Notes under the pieces: model-generated
Databases searched by the model: none
What the model was told of the DNA's origin: nothing
Seen by the model: the letters and a program-made list of their open reading frames with translations, nothing else
Program-made: the position numbers and the translations under genes
Assembly (NCBI GenBank): GCA_035654775.1
Contig: DASRWB010000043.1
Coordinates: forward strand, 1 to 50,781
DNA from: HKST-UBA85 sp035654775
Lineage (GTDB): Bacteria > Bacteroidota > Bacteroidia > Flavobacteriales > Flavobacteriaceae
Direction: 5' to 3'
DNA length: 50,781 nucleotides
Part shown: positions 1 through 8,211 of the stretch, in pieces
Numbering within the stretch: position 1 is the stretch's first letter
Layout: every line of letters starts with the position of its first letter

Positions 1-15
1 GGAAAACAGGAAAAT

Positions 16-693
16 TTAAATAAAGCCTTTTGCTTTGGCTGCTAAAATCAAATCTCTATCACTATTAGATTTTATTCCAAATTTATCACGAAGCAATCGT
101 TTTCTTTTGTCAATACCGCTTGCCGATATTGGAAGTAATACTTGAAGCTCTTTCATTTTAGCCCCATTGGCCAGCTCCTTGAGTATATGTATGTCCACGT
201 CATCCAAAACAATATTTTGAAATACTCTCTTTTTAAAAAGTTTTACAATGGAGTGGCTATAGTAATCTCGTCCTTTAATCACGTTTTTAATAGCGGTCGT
301 TAGTACCTCACCATCCGTATCACTTTTTATCAACAATCCATGGGGACTTAATTTATTTATGATGTTTAATAACCTAACCGTGTCATTTAAAGCTGTGATA
401 GCAATAATTTTTACATCAGGTAATTTTGATTTTATGAATAAACCCAAATCTTCACCTGAATGCATTTTGGCAGTATTGTCATCAGGTAGGCTAATATCCA
501 AAAGGACTACATCAAACGTGTTCTGTGGTAAAATGTTGTCAACTAACCTAACCGTTTCATCAATACTCATAGCGCTTTCAATATTGAATGAAAAGACAGG
601 ATGTTCCTTAAAGTGCCTTTTTAGGGTATTGCTGTAGCCTCCAATGATCATTGGGTGGTCATCAACAATTAGAATGTTAAAAAATTTCTTCAT
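16..693 (-). CDS. Response regulator transcription factor, receiver plus LuxR-like helix-turn-helix
   Basis: Cytoplasmic two-component response regulator of 225 residues. The N-terminal receiver domain shows the acidic pocket (VDDHP, D11-D12), the likely phosphorylation site D66 in LLDISLPD, and a conserved T/A-K side in ITALND. The C-terminal 60 residues have the size and pattern of a LuxR/NarL-type DNA-binding domain, but the match is weaker than in the regulator at 8670. No sensor kinase lies beside it within the window; the left edge is only 15 bases past the stop codon, so a partner may lie outside. Its start faces a plus-strand promoter-like element at 701-719. The receiver call is secure and the target is unknown. 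Confidence 0.9.
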   Translation of the reverse strand: MKKFFNILIVDDHPMIIGGYSNTLKRHFKEHPVFSFNIESAMSIDETVRLVDNILPQNTFDVVLLDISLPDDNTAKMHSGEDLGLFIKSKLPDVKIIAITALNDTVRLLNIINKLSPHGLLIKSDTDGEVLTTAIKNVIKGRDYYSHSIVKLFKKRVFQNIVLDDVDIHILKELANGAKMKELQVLLPISASGIDKRKRLLRDKFGIKSNSDRDLILAAKAKGFI

Positions 694-700
694 AGATACT

Positions 701-719
701 TAATTTTGTGCTATTAATT
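701..719 (+). promoter_or_regulatory. Candidate promoter facing rpoN, with a start region shared with two other sites
   Basis: TAATTTTG at 701-708 fits the Bacteroidota -7 box TAnnTTTG. It is followed by GCTATTAATT at 710-719, the same ten bases that follow the -7 boxes at 9347 and 9493. A transcript from here would contain GAGGG and GCTCT as in those two transcripts, then a possible 11-codon reading frame (761-796), a hairpin and a T-run, before reaching rpoN. No TTTG was seen at the -33 position. Confidence 0.4.
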
Positions 720-813
720 GAATCTATGAGGGAAAGCTCTGTAAATCTAAAAAAAAAAAAATGACAAAAACAAATTCCTGGAAGAGCTATTTTTAAACTA
801 AAAACTATCTTCG

Positions 814-845
814 CTATTCTATTCACAGAATAGATTGTTTTTTTT
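814..845 (+). terminator. Hairpin with T-run upstream of rpoN (terminator or attenuator)
   Basis: CTATTCT (814-820) and AGAATAG (827-833) form a seven-base-pair stem, followed by a long T-run. No annotated plus-strand gene ends here, so it would end a short leader transcript from the 701 promoter or attenuate rpoN. The stem is short and A/T-rich, so confidence is low. Confidence 0.35.
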
Positions 846-872
846 ATTTTTATATCTACTTGAAACCTTCTT

Positions 873-2336
873 ATGCTTAAACAGTATTTACAGCTAAAAT
901 TATCACAGAAACTGTCTCCGCAACAAATTCAGTTGATGAAGCTTATCCAGCTGCCTACGCAGGCTTTTGAACAGCGCCTAAAACAAGAGCTGGAAGAGAA
1001 TCCCGCGCTGGAAAGCGGTAAGGATACCGAAGACTACGAGGACCCTTTTGATGATTTTAACGCTGCCGAATCTGATTATGAAGAGCATGAAACCATAGGA
1101 AATGACGAAATAAACGTAGACGAGTACCTGAGTGATGATGAAATTCCGGACTACCGAACGCAAACCAACAACTACAGCAGTGATGATGAAGACAAAGATA
1201 TACCCTATGCAGCAGGCACTTCGTTCAATCAATATTTACTAAGCCAGTTAAATACCTTCTCGCTTTCTACAGAAGAGCAAGACATTGCAGAATTTTTGGT
1301 AGGCAGTGTAGACGAAAGCGGTTACCTGCGCAGGGCATTAAGTGAGATTGTGGACGATTTGGCTTTCACTCAAAATATTTTCACTACAGAAGAACAGCTG
1401 GAAAAAATTTTAAAAATCGTACAACAACTTGATCCGGCGGGTGTAGCAGCCCGAAACCTGCAAGAGTGCTTAAGCATTCAGCTTCATCGAAAAAAGAAAA
1501 ACCCCAATGTTGAATTGGCCATAGAAATCATTGATCAAGCTTTTGAACCCTTTTCAAAAAAGCACTATAAAAAGCTCCTTCAAAAATTTGACATTACCGA
1601 GCTACAGCTTAAAGATGCGATAAAAGAGATTGAACACTTAAACCCCAAACCCGGCGGTTCGTACTCCGGAAACACCAAAATGGCAGAACATGTGGTTCCC
1701 GATTTTGCTATAAAAATTGTGGACGGCGAACTGGAGTTAACCCTAAACGGAAGAAATGCACCGGAACTTCACGTATCTAAAGAATACAGCAATATGCTCA
1801 AAGGGTATAAAGATGCCAAAGAAAAGTCGAAGTCGCAAAAAGACGCCATTCTGTTTATCAAGCAAAAACTGGATGCGGCCAAGTGGTTTATTGACGCCAT
1901 AAGGCAACGGCAGCAAACCTTATTTGTCACCATGAGTGCAATTATGCACTACCAAAAAGCGTATTTTTTAACCGGTGACGAGCGCAAGCTTCGCCCTATG
2001 ATTCTTAAGGATATTGCCGATGAAATTGACATGGATGTTTCTACCGTTTCGCGAGTTGCCAACAGCAAGTATGTAGATACGCCTTACGGTACAAAACTTA
2101 TAAAAGATTTCTTTTCAGAATCCATGAAAAATGATCAAGGCGAAGATGTTTCTACCCGAGAAATTAAAAAAATATTAGAAACCGTTATTGAGGAAGAAAA
2201 CAAGCGAAAGCCTCTAACCGATGATGCCCTTTCTAAAATACTTAAAGAAAAAGGGTATCCTATTGCCCGGCGTACGGTAGCCAAGTACAGAGAGCAACTG
2301 GATATTCCCGTGGCACGCTTACGAAAGAAAATATAA
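873..2336 (+). CDS. rpoN: RNA polymerase sigma-54 factor RpoN
   Basis: Alternative sigma factor of 487 residues that directs RNA polymerase to -24/-12 promoters and needs an AAA+ activator. Three regions are visible: the glutamine-rich activator-interacting N-terminus (SQKLSPQQIQLMKLIQLP, residues about 10-28), an acidic linker rich in Asp and Glu (about 50-110), and the core-binding and DNA-binding part ending in the RpoN box (ARRTVAKYRE, close to the C-terminus). Length is usual for the family. The stop codon is immediately followed by the ATG of the next gene, so the two are probably co-transcribed. No sigma-54 activator was recognised in the window. Confidence 0.97.
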   Translation: MLKQYLQLKLSQKLSPQQIQLMKLIQLPTQAFEQRLKQELEENPALESGKDTEDYEDPFDDFNAAESDYEEHETIGNDEINVDEYLSDDEIPDYRTQTNNYSSDDEDKDIPYAAGTSFNQYLLSQLNTFSLSTEEQDIAEFLVGSVDESGYLRRALSEIVDDLAFTQNIFTTEEQLEKILKIVQQLDPAGVAARNLQECLSIQLHRKKKNPNVELAIEIIDQAFEPFSKKHYKKLLQKFDITELQLKDAIKEIEHLNPKPGGSYSGNTKMAEHVVPDFAIKIVDGELELTLNGRNAPELHVSKEYSNMLKGYKDAKEKSKSQKDAILFIKQKLDAAKWFIDAIRQRQQTLFVTMSAIMHYQKAYFLTGDERKLRPMILKDIADEIDMDVSTVSRVANSKYVDTPYGTKLIKDFFSESMKNDQGEDVSTREIKKILETVIEEENKRKPLTDDALSKILKEKGYPIARRTVAKYREQLDIPVARLRKKI

Positions 2337-2942
2337 ATGCAGCGCATTTTTAAGAGTATATCCTACATTTTTCACCCGGTTTTTATTCCGCTTTTGGGCG
2401 TATTGTTTTATTTCTCTAAAACTCCCCGAAGTATTCCCAAAGAGATTGTTTGGGCCAAACTCATTTCTCTATCCATACTTACGGTAGTACTTCCTATATT
2501 GCTTTACTTTTTACTAAAAAACCTGGGCAAAGCCGATAGTATTTTTTTAAAAACCAGTAAGGAACGAATACTTCCTTTACTGCTTAACTGCGTTATCGCT
2601 TATCTTATAATCCGCAACATATTACCGGCTACCGAGTATATAGAACTGTATGGTTTTTTTACGGGCATACTGTTCTCCACACTGGCTTGTTTACTTTTAA
2701 CGCTTTTGAAATTTAAAGCCAGTATCCACCTTATGGCTATGGGCGGACTTTTTATGTTTTGCCTTGCTTTGAGTATTCATTTCAGTAAGAATTTTAACGG
2801 AACATTAGCCATACTGAGCATCATTACCGGTGCCGTTACTACATCCCGGCTTTTACTAAATGCCCATACGTATAGAGAATTGACTGTAGGATTGTTTATC
2901 GGGATTATTCCCCAACTTGTCATGGTAAATTACTGGTTATAG
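2337..2942 (+). CDS. PAP2-like integral membrane protein
   Basis: A 201-residue protein with about six hydrophobic segments. Near the C-terminus SRLLLNAHTYRELTVG resembles the third PAP2-phosphatase motif (SR, five residues, H, then an acidic residue). The second motif is weak (around HLMAMGG), and the first, normally KxxxxxxRP, is not clear. It may be a degenerate lipid phosphatase relative rather than an active enzyme. The ATG follows the rpoN stop directly (zero spacing), giving translational coupling. The stop overlaps that of the convergent PorT-like gene by six bases. The specific function is unknown. Confidence 0.75.
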   Translation: MQRIFKSISYIFHPVFIPLLGVLFYFSKTPRSIPKEIVWAKLISLSILTVVLPILLYFLLKNLGKADSIFLKTSKERILPLLLNCVIAYLIIRNILPATEYIELYGFFTGILFSTLACLLLTLLKFKASIHLMAMGGLFMFCLALSIHFSKNFNGTLAILSIITGAVTTSRLLLNAHTYRELTVGLFIGIIPQLVMVNYWL

Positions 2943-3638
2943 AATATAAAAGATCAATCCTATTTTGGCCACAGCCATATTTATCCGCTTGTCGTTACTA
3001 TTTGCTGTGTTATCAAATATTTCATTTAAGCCGTAATACAAATGTGCATTCCATTTTTGGTATCCAAAACTCAGCGTTAATCCGTATTGAAACTCATTGA
3101 ACGCTTCAATATCTGTATATTTAAAACTTCCTAATTCTCCTTTAAATTTAGTGCCGTGCGCAAACACATAGCCCAGTTTAAATCCGGTGTAAACTCTCCA
3201 GAAACTGTATCGAGTTGGGCTGGAATTCCTCCATCTGATTTCAATGGGGATTTCTATGGCATGTGTAGCGAATTTATTTTTAGTATACCCACTTTCCGCT
3301 TGATTAAGAATAGTGAATTGCGTATTTCCCTGTTCGTCTTTATGAATCAACATGTTTTGGTTGAAGGTAGAAACGGCATATCCCATTCCTATTCCCAGAG
3401 CAATGTTTCTTTTTTTATTGATAGGAAAATCGCGTATAAAACCGGCATGTAATCCACTTGAAAAGCCACTTTGTGAAAGTTTATCAGGCTTATGTGTCAG
3501 AATGTTATAGGTAACTGCCAGATAGAATTGGTCTTCACTATATTGGTTGTCGGGTGGCAAGCTGTCTGTTATACTTTCCTGGCTTATTCCTATAAAGGTC
3601 AAGCACAAAAAACCAAATATAAACACGTAATTTTTCAT
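2937..3638 (-). CDS. PorT-like outer-membrane beta-barrel protein
   Basis: A 233-residue protein with a signal peptide (MKNYVFIFGFLCLTFIGISQ). The rest alternates polar and hydrophobic residues in beta strands rich in Gly and aromatic residues and ends in an aromatic/hydrophobic tail, as in the PorT/outer-membrane barrel family of Bacteroidota. PorT itself works in type IX secretion. This copy sits beside rpoN and the ExbD cluster and I cannot say it is the true secretion PorT rather than a paralogue. It ends convergently with the PAP2-like gene, overlapping it by six bases. It is separated from the downstream-reading ExbD cluster by a strong terminator, so it needs its own promoter. Confidence 0.75.
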   Translation of the reverse strand: MKNYVFIFGFLCLTFIGISQESITDSLPPDNQYSEDQFYLAVTYNILTHKPDKLSQSGFSSGLHAGFIRDFPINKKRNIALGIGMGYAVSTFNQNMLIHKDEQGNTQFTILNQAESGYTKNKFATHAIEIPIEIRWRNSSPTRYSFWRVYTGFKLGYVFAHGTKFKGELGSFKYTDIEAFNEFQYGLTLSFGYQKWNAHLYYGLNEIFDNTANSNDKRINMAVAKIGLIFYIL

Positions 3639-3684
3639 AAATTCTTAAAGAAGTTTAAAAGTACAACACACAAATGCATTACAC

Positions 3685-3722
3685 AAAAAAAGCGTTTTGA
3701 AAAATTCAAAACGCTTTTTTTT
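3685..3722. terminator. Bidirectional intrinsic terminator after the ExbD cluster
   Basis: A perfect 17-base stem (3685-3701 with 3705-3721) and a three-base loop, flanked by an A-run and a T-run. It ends minus-strand transcription from the ExbB-ExbD operon and separates it from the PorT-like gene. Confidence 0.9.
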
Positions 3723-3739
3723 AAAATTAAGATTCGCAA

Positions 3740-4219
3740 TTATTTTAACCCCGCAAGAGCGTCACCTTTTCGGGTAGTGTAATTTATTTTGAGGGCATTT
3801 ACTTTTCTAAGTTCTTGCTTTATGTCGCTTACCAATCCCATATTAGTTTCACTATCAACCTTAAGTGCTACGGTAAGATAAGGCACCAATTCTTCTCTTA
3901 AAGCGGCTCGTTCGGCAGCTATAAAAGCGGCTATATCATTTACATCGGCAAATTTATCGTTAAGTTGAATTCGGGCTTCTGTACCAAAGTTTTTATAATT
4001 GGCACTTGGCTTTCCTGCATATATATAACTAATTGGGTTTTTTTTATCTAATTTCTCTACTTGATCGGCGGCAGGTAATTTGTTTTCCACTTTTAAAGAG
4101 GTTTCTCTCATTACTGTGGCTACCATAAAGAAAAATAAAAGCATAAATACAATATCCGGCAGTGATGCTGTAGAAATTCCGGGTGTTCCTCCTCCTTTTT
4201 TCTTTTTAAATTTAGACAT
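3740..4219 (-). CDS. ExbD/TolR family biopolymer transport protein
   Basis: Inner-membrane partner of an ExbB-type proton channel. It couples the proton motive force to TonB-dependent outer-membrane transport or a related envelope machine. The 159 residues show a short basic cytoplasmic head (MSKFKKKKGG), one membrane segment (about 22-40) containing the conserved Asp of ExbD/TolR (SLPDIVFMLLFFFMV), and a periplasmic domain. It is the last gene of a four-gene minus-strand cluster (ExbB, four-TM protein, ExbD, ExbD), 20 bases after the previous gene, and is followed by a strong terminator. Bacteroidota commonly carry two ExbD paralogues per cluster. Confidence 0.92.
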   Translation of the reverse strand: MSKFKKKKGGGTPGISTASLPDIVFMLLFFFMVATVMRETSLKVENKLPAADQVEKLDKKNPISYIYAGKPSANYKNFGTEARIQLNDKFADVNDIAAFIAAERAALREELVPYLTVALKVDSETNMGLVSDIKQELRKVNALKINYTTRKGDALAGLK

Positions 4220-4239
4220 AGTCTGTTTTTTTATCTTTA

Positions 4240-4869
4240 TTAATTAGATTTTGGTTCTGCCTCTGAGAATTTTTGAGGAATTAACAGTTTTATGGTTTCA
4301 ATTCGCTCTTTTAATTTTTCTCTTTGCGTTTCTGAGGTTCTAGGGTCTGAGTACATTTTATCGGCTTCGACAAAATTGATTCCCAAGTTTGGATATTCGA
4401 TTTTGAACTCTCTGTTTCTTAAAAAATTATAAGCTGCGATAATTTCATTCTGAACTGCTATATAGGTATCATACTTTGTTGCACGATCATTTTGCAGGGA
4501 AATAATTGCCTTATCAAAATTATCTGATGATTTAGGGTTTTTCTTTCCTTTACATCGGGCACAAGCATCAGGACCTTGTCCGCCGCCATTATCCAGAAAT
4601 TCGATAGCGGCTTGTCTCAGGTCTTTTAGTTCGATAACCTTTTCCTCACCTGCGGTTTTCAGGAACAATTGATTGTTTCGGTTTACCTGCAATTGAAAGA
4701 TATTTTTTTCCTTGATTATAGGAGGTACGGTTTCTTCAATGGGTGGTAATTTTCGGTTTAAGCCGGAATCCAACTCAATAGTAGTGGTTACCAAAAAGAA
4801 AATGAGCAGCAAAAACGCTATGTCAGCCATTGAGCCTGCATTTACTTCCGGTGCTGATCGTTTCGCCAT
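4240..4869 (-). CDS. ExbD/TolR family biopolymer transport protein with a cysteine-pair insertion
   Basis: Second ExbD/TolR paralogue, 209 residues, longer than the usual 130-160. One membrane segment near the N-terminus carries the family Asp (SMADIAFLLLIFFLVTT, D16). The periplasmic part has an extra loop with a CxxC pair (C103 and C106 in ACARCKGKK) and a Glu/Lys-rich C-terminal extension. Being periplasmic, the cysteines could form a disulfide; that is inference. It starts two bases from the end of the four-TM gene upstream, so the cluster is tightly coupled. Confidence 0.9.
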   Translation of the reverse strand: MAKRSAPEVNAGSMADIAFLLLIFFLVTTTIELDSGLNRKLPPIEETVPPIIKEKNIFQLQVNRNNQLFLKTAGEEKVIELKDLRQAAIEFLDNGGGQGPDACARCKGKKNPKSSDNFDKAIISLQNDRATKYDTYIAVQNEIIAAYNFLRNREFKIEYPNLGINFVEADKMYSDPRTSETQREKLKERIETIKLLIPQKFSEAEPKSN

Positions 4870-4871
4870 AA

Positions 4872-5315
4872 TTAATTATTTGATAGTTTTCTAATTCCGC
4901 CCCAAGCCATTGCGGCTACTGCGGCAATTACTAAAAAGTAAAAGGTTCGTATACCTGCCTCTACCCATTGGGATTCTCCGGCTGTTAATATTTTGCCATC
5001 ACCCAAGTCTTGCTCTGTACCTGTAGACATAAAGTAAGCGATAGCTACTACCACAGCAAACAGGCCTATGGAGAGCAACGCTTGCTTGAGTTTTTGAGGG
5101 TGTGTTATCAGGTTTTTTAACGTAAATAGGAGCGTGATTATTGCTGCCACTCCCAAAGTAATTAATGCCAGAGTAATGTATGACCCTACTATACCTTGAT
5201 TTGCAGCATCAGCTTCAATGGCGTCATCTCCAATCATCATAATTCTAACGAGAAAGAAAATGGCTATAACCCCAATTATTAACGCTAATATTCTTACAAT
5301 TTTTTGTAAATTCAT
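4872..5315 (-). CDS. Four-TM membrane protein of the ExbB-ExbD cluster
   Basis: A 147-residue protein with about four hydrophobic segments (roughly residues 7-27, 45-67, 80-98 and 122-142), not a member of a family I can name. It lies between the ExbB-like and ExbD-like genes, 27 bases after the former and two bases before the latter, so it is probably part of the same energising complex or its assembly. No catalytic motif is visible. Confidence 0.8.
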   Translation of the reverse strand: MNLQKIVRILALIIGVIAIFFLVRIMMIGDDAIEADAANQGIVGSYITLALITLGVAAIITLLFTLKNLITHPQKLKQALLSIGLFAVVVAIAYFMSTGTEQDLGDGKILTAGESQWVEAGIRTFYFLVIAAVAAMAWGGIRKLSNN

Positions 5316-5342
5316 AATACTTAAATATTAATAAATTGGTTT

Positions 5343-6116
5343 CTATTTTTTGTGTCTTACCAATAAGTCCATTAAGGAGATGGATGCATCTTCCATATCG
5401 TTTACAATACTGTCTATTTTTGCAATGATGTAGTTGTAGAATATTTGTAGAATAATGGCAACTATAAGACCAAATACTGTAGTTAATAGGGCAATTTTAA
5501 TACCTCTAGCTACCAGTGATGGCTGCATGTCTCCCGCGGCTTCAATTTTATCAAAAGCGTCAATCATACCCAGTACGGTTCCCATGAATCCAAGCATTGG
5601 AGCCAAGGCTATAAATAGTGAAATCCAGGAAACATTTTTTTCCAGTTGTCCCATTTGCACCCCACCGTAAGCAACCACAGCTTTTTCAGCAGCTTCTAAG
5701 TCTTCATCTGCTCTATCTAACCCTTGGTAAAATATAGAGGCAACCGGTCCTTTAGTGTTTCTGCACACTTCTTTGGCAGCTTCAACACCACCGGATTGCA
5801 ATGCATCTTCTACGCTTTGAGTAAGTTTTTTACTGTTTGTAGTCGACAAGTTTAAAAAGATAATTCTCTCAATAGCAATGGCTAAACCAAGAATCAAACA
5901 CAGAAGTACAATGCCCATAAAAAATGGACCTCCTTCTATGAATCTCTTTTTTACATTTTGTGTAAATGTTAATTCTTCTGTTGCCGCTTCATCTGTAGCG
6001 TCATCTTGAATTGTGGCAGCAACTGTATTTGCAATGGTGGTTGCATTTGCTGTTGCATTGATTGTTCCGAATGCCATAAATGATGCGATGGCTAGGATAG
6101 AAAATAATCTTTTCAT
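5343..6116 (-). CDS. MotA/TolQ/ExbB family proton channel
   Basis: Channel subunit of an ExbB-ExbD type motor in the inner membrane, 257 residues. It has an N-terminal hydrophobic signal-like stretch, a membrane segment around 53-73, and the characteristic paired C-terminal segments with the family pattern LAPMLGFMGTVLGMIDAFD (about 171-189) and a TTVFGLIVAIILQIFYNYI segment (about 212-230). It is the first gene of the cluster. A -7-like box TATCTTTA (reverse complement of 6150-6157) lies about 34 bases before the start. The partners downstream are one unknown four-TM protein and two ExbD proteins. Confidence 0.93.
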   Translation of the reverse strand: MKRLFSILAIASFMAFGTINATANATTIANTVAATIQDDATDEAATEELTFTQNVKKRFIEGGPFFMGIVLLCLILGLAIAIERIIFLNLSTTNSKKLTQSVEDALQSGGVEAAKEVCRNTKGPVASIFYQGLDRADEDLEAAEKAVVAYGGVQMGQLEKNVSWISLFIALAPMLGFMGTVLGMIDAFDKIEAAGDMQPSLVARGIKIALLTTVFGLIVAIILQIFYNYIIAKIDSIVNDMEDASISLMDLLVRHKK

Positions 6117-6190
6117 TGTTCTAGATCTTAATTTTATTAGTTAACGTGTTAAAGATATAAAAAAATTGTAATTAAAAGTAAAAATAACAG

Positions 6191-6278
6191 CAGAGAGGAA
6201 GGGATTCGAACCCTCGATACGCTTTTGGCGTATACACACTTTCCAGGCGTGCGCCTTCGACCACTCGGCCACCTCTCT
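6191..6278 (-). tRNA. tRNA-Ser (anticodon GGA)
   Basis: Read on the minus strand, an 88-base tRNA with acceptor stem AGAGAGG/CCTCTCT, D-arm GCCGAGTGGTCGAAGGC, anticodon loop containing CTGGAAA (GGA, reading UCC and UCU), a long serine-type variable arm (TATACGCCAAAAGCGTA) and T-arm GGTTCGAATCC. The discriminator is G at 6191. The 3' CCA is not encoded and must be added by the nucleotidyltransferase. Confidence 0.97.
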
Positions 6279-6358
6279 GTTTAATAAAAAACTCTTAAAA
6301 ATTACAGTGGGTCAAATAACAAAAAAAACTTCAAACCTTAAAATTTTCAAAGTTAATT

Positions 6359-7390
6359 TTACCACATTTCTCCTCTTAGCGGCGTTTCAAAAATGGTTTT
6401 GAATACTTTAGCACTTACTTTTTGTCCTAAAAGGTACATCAATTTGCAGGTTGCTGCTTCGGTTGTAATATCTTTTCCGGAGATTAAGCCTATTTCTTTC
6501 AGTTTACTACTGGTTTCATATTGTCCCATAATGACGCTACCTCCGTAGCATTGGGTAACATTTATTATTACTATTCCTTTTTTTATGGCTGTTTTCAATA
6601 TGTTTATAAACGTAGGGTTTGTAGTTGTATTCCCTGAACCGTAGGTTTCCAGTATTACTCCTTTTATTCCGGGAATATCCAGCATGGCTTTAATTACAGC
6701 ATTTGAAATTCCGGGGAAAAGTTTAATAAGTAATATGTTATCATCCAGTATTTTATGAACCTTAAAGGGTTTTCTTTTATTGGGTTTATACAAATGCTCT
6801 CTGTTGATGGTTAAATGTACTCCGGATTCCAACAAATGAGGGAAATTTGGAGATTCAAACGCTTCAAAATGCTCTGCATTAATTTTGGTGGTTCGGTTTC
6901 CGCGGTATAATTTATACTCAAAATACAAGCCTACTTCCTTAATTACCGGCTTTCCACTTTCCTGCAATGAGGCTATTTGTATGGACGTAATCAGGTTTTC
7001 TTTGGCATCGGTACGCAAATCTCCTATAGGCAACTGAGAACCTGTTAGTATGACCGGTTTGTCGAGGTTTTCCAGCATAAAGCTCAACGCCGAAGCCGTA
7101 TAACTCATGGTGTCGCTTCCGTGTAAAATGACAAATCCGTCATAGGCTTTGTAATTTTTTTCTATCAATTCGGCAATTTCCACCCAATAGCTTGGATTCA
7201 TATTGCTAGAATCTATGGGGTTTTTAAAGGAAATGGTTTTAATATTGCAGTCCAGCAGCTTTAGTTCGGGAATTTTATGTAACAGATTTTTAAAGTCAAA
7301 TGCTTTTAAAACTCCGGTGTTGGCATCTTTTATCATACCTATTGTGCCACCGGTGTAAATGAGTAAAATGTTAGCTTTGTTTAAATTCAT
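6359..7390 (-). CDS. ansA: Type I L-asparaginase
   Basis: Cytoplasmic-type asparaginase of 343 residues hydrolysing asparagine to aspartate and ammonia. The first catalytic Thr lies in TGGTIGM near residue 14, and the second Thr region is in HGSDTMSYTASALSFML (about 89-105), with the family GSQ motif (LTGSQLP) following. There is no signal peptide, as for AnsA-type enzymes. The gene starts three bases after the stop of tatD, so the two form an operon. Confidence 0.95.
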   Translation of the reverse strand: MNLNKANILLIYTGGTIGMIKDANTGVLKAFDFKNLLHKIPELKLLDCNIKTISFKNPIDSSNMNPSYWVEIAELIEKNYKAYDGFVILHGSDTMSYTASALSFMLENLDKPVILTGSQLPIGDLRTDAKENLITSIQIASLQESGKPVIKEVGLYFEYKLYRGNRTTKINAEHFEAFESPNFPHLLESGVHLTINREHLYKPNKRKPFKVHKILDDNILLIKLFPGISNAVIKAMLDIPGIKGVILETYGSGNTTTNPTFINILKTAIKKGIVIINVTQCYGGSVIMGQYETSSKLKEIGLISGKDITTEAATCKLMYLLGQKVSAKVFKTIFETPLRGEMW

Positions 7391-7393
7391 TCT

Positions 7394-8161
7394 TTAAATC
7401 CCAAATACTTCTTTGGAGTTTTGTGTTGTTATGGCTGCAATTTCTGCTGTGCTTCTGTTGTAAACCGACGCCACTTTTTCTACTATCTGTAACAGGTAGC
7501 TGCTTTCGTTGCGCTTCCCTCTGTAGGGTACAGGTGCAAGATACGGGGAATCGGTTTCTAATACAATATGTTTCAAATCTATTTGATGTAGGAATTGATC
7601 TATTTTTCCATTTTTAAACGTGACTACACCGCCTATACCCAATTTCATATTGTAGGAAATGGCTTGTTTTGCTTGCTCTAAAGTTCCTGTAAAACAATGA
7701 AAAATCCCCTGTAAATGTTCGTCTTTTTCCGATTCCAACACTTCAAAAATTTCATCAAAAGCTTCACGGCAGTGAATCACTATAGGCAACCGGTAGTGTT
7801 TAGCCAGTTGAATTTGGTGCTTAAATGCTGTTTTTTGCATTTCTAAGGTTGAGGTATCCCAATACAGGTCTATACCTATTTCGCCAACGGCGCAAAAGTT
7901 GCGTTTCGCCAGCTGGTTTTCTACAAACTCCAATTCAGATTTGAAATTTTGGTTCACTGAGGTTGGATGCAGTCCGGTCATCAAGTGTACATATTCCGGA
8001 TATTCTGCTTCCAGTTTCAGCATGGCTTGGGTGTACGACGAATCTATTGCCGGTACAAAAAAACGGGTTATTCCACTGTTTAAAGCTCTTTGCATCATCG
8101 CCCGGCGATCGTCATCAAAAGCTTCGCTGTATAAATGTGTATGTGTGTCTGTAAGAATCAT
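7394..8161 (-). CDS. TatD family metal-dependent hydrolase/DNase
   Basis: A 255-residue TIM-barrel hydrolase. Metal ligands are visible: the HxH pair in TDTHTHLYSE near the N-terminus, the Glu in VGEIGIDLYWD, the His in IVIHCREAFDE, the His in GIFHCFTG and the Asp in LETDSPYLAP. The family acts as a 3'-5' exonuclease or deoxyribonuclease; the in vivo role is uncertain. A perfect TATTTTTG box ends only five bases before the ATG, so the transcript is probably leaderless or nearly so. First gene of the tatD-ansA operon. Confidence 0.95.
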   Translation of the reverse strand: MILTDTHTHLYSEAFDDDRRAMMQRALNSGITRFFVPAIDSSYTQAMLKLEAEYPEYVHLMTGLHPTSVNQNFKSELEFVENQLAKRNFCAVGEIGIDLYWDTSTLEMQKTAFKHQIQLAKHYRLPIVIHCREAFDEIFEVLESEKDEHLQGIFHCFTGTLEQAKQAISYNMKLGIGGVVTFKNGKIDQFLHQIDLKHIVLETDSPYLAPVPYRGKRNESSYLLQIVEKVASVYNRSTAEIAAITTQNSKEVFGI

Positions 8162-8166
8162 TACGG

Positions 8167-8197
8167 CAAAAATAAATTAAATATTACGATATCTTTG
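8167..8197. promoter_or_regulatory. Divergent promoters of tatD and the retropepsin-like gene
   Basis: On the minus strand TATTTTTG (8167-8174) ends five bases before the tatD ATG. On the plus strand TATCTTTG (8190-8197) lies 14 bases before the ATG at 8212. Both fit TAnnTTTG exactly. The 50-base gap holds both, so polymerase binding at one should hinder the other. Confidence 0.7.
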
Positions 8198-8211
8198 CAT
8201 AAATAGAAAAC

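Noticed and set aside
359..637. Plus-strand frame opposite the first response regulator
   Set aside because: It is the antisense shadow of a well-conserved receiver domain and has no family features.
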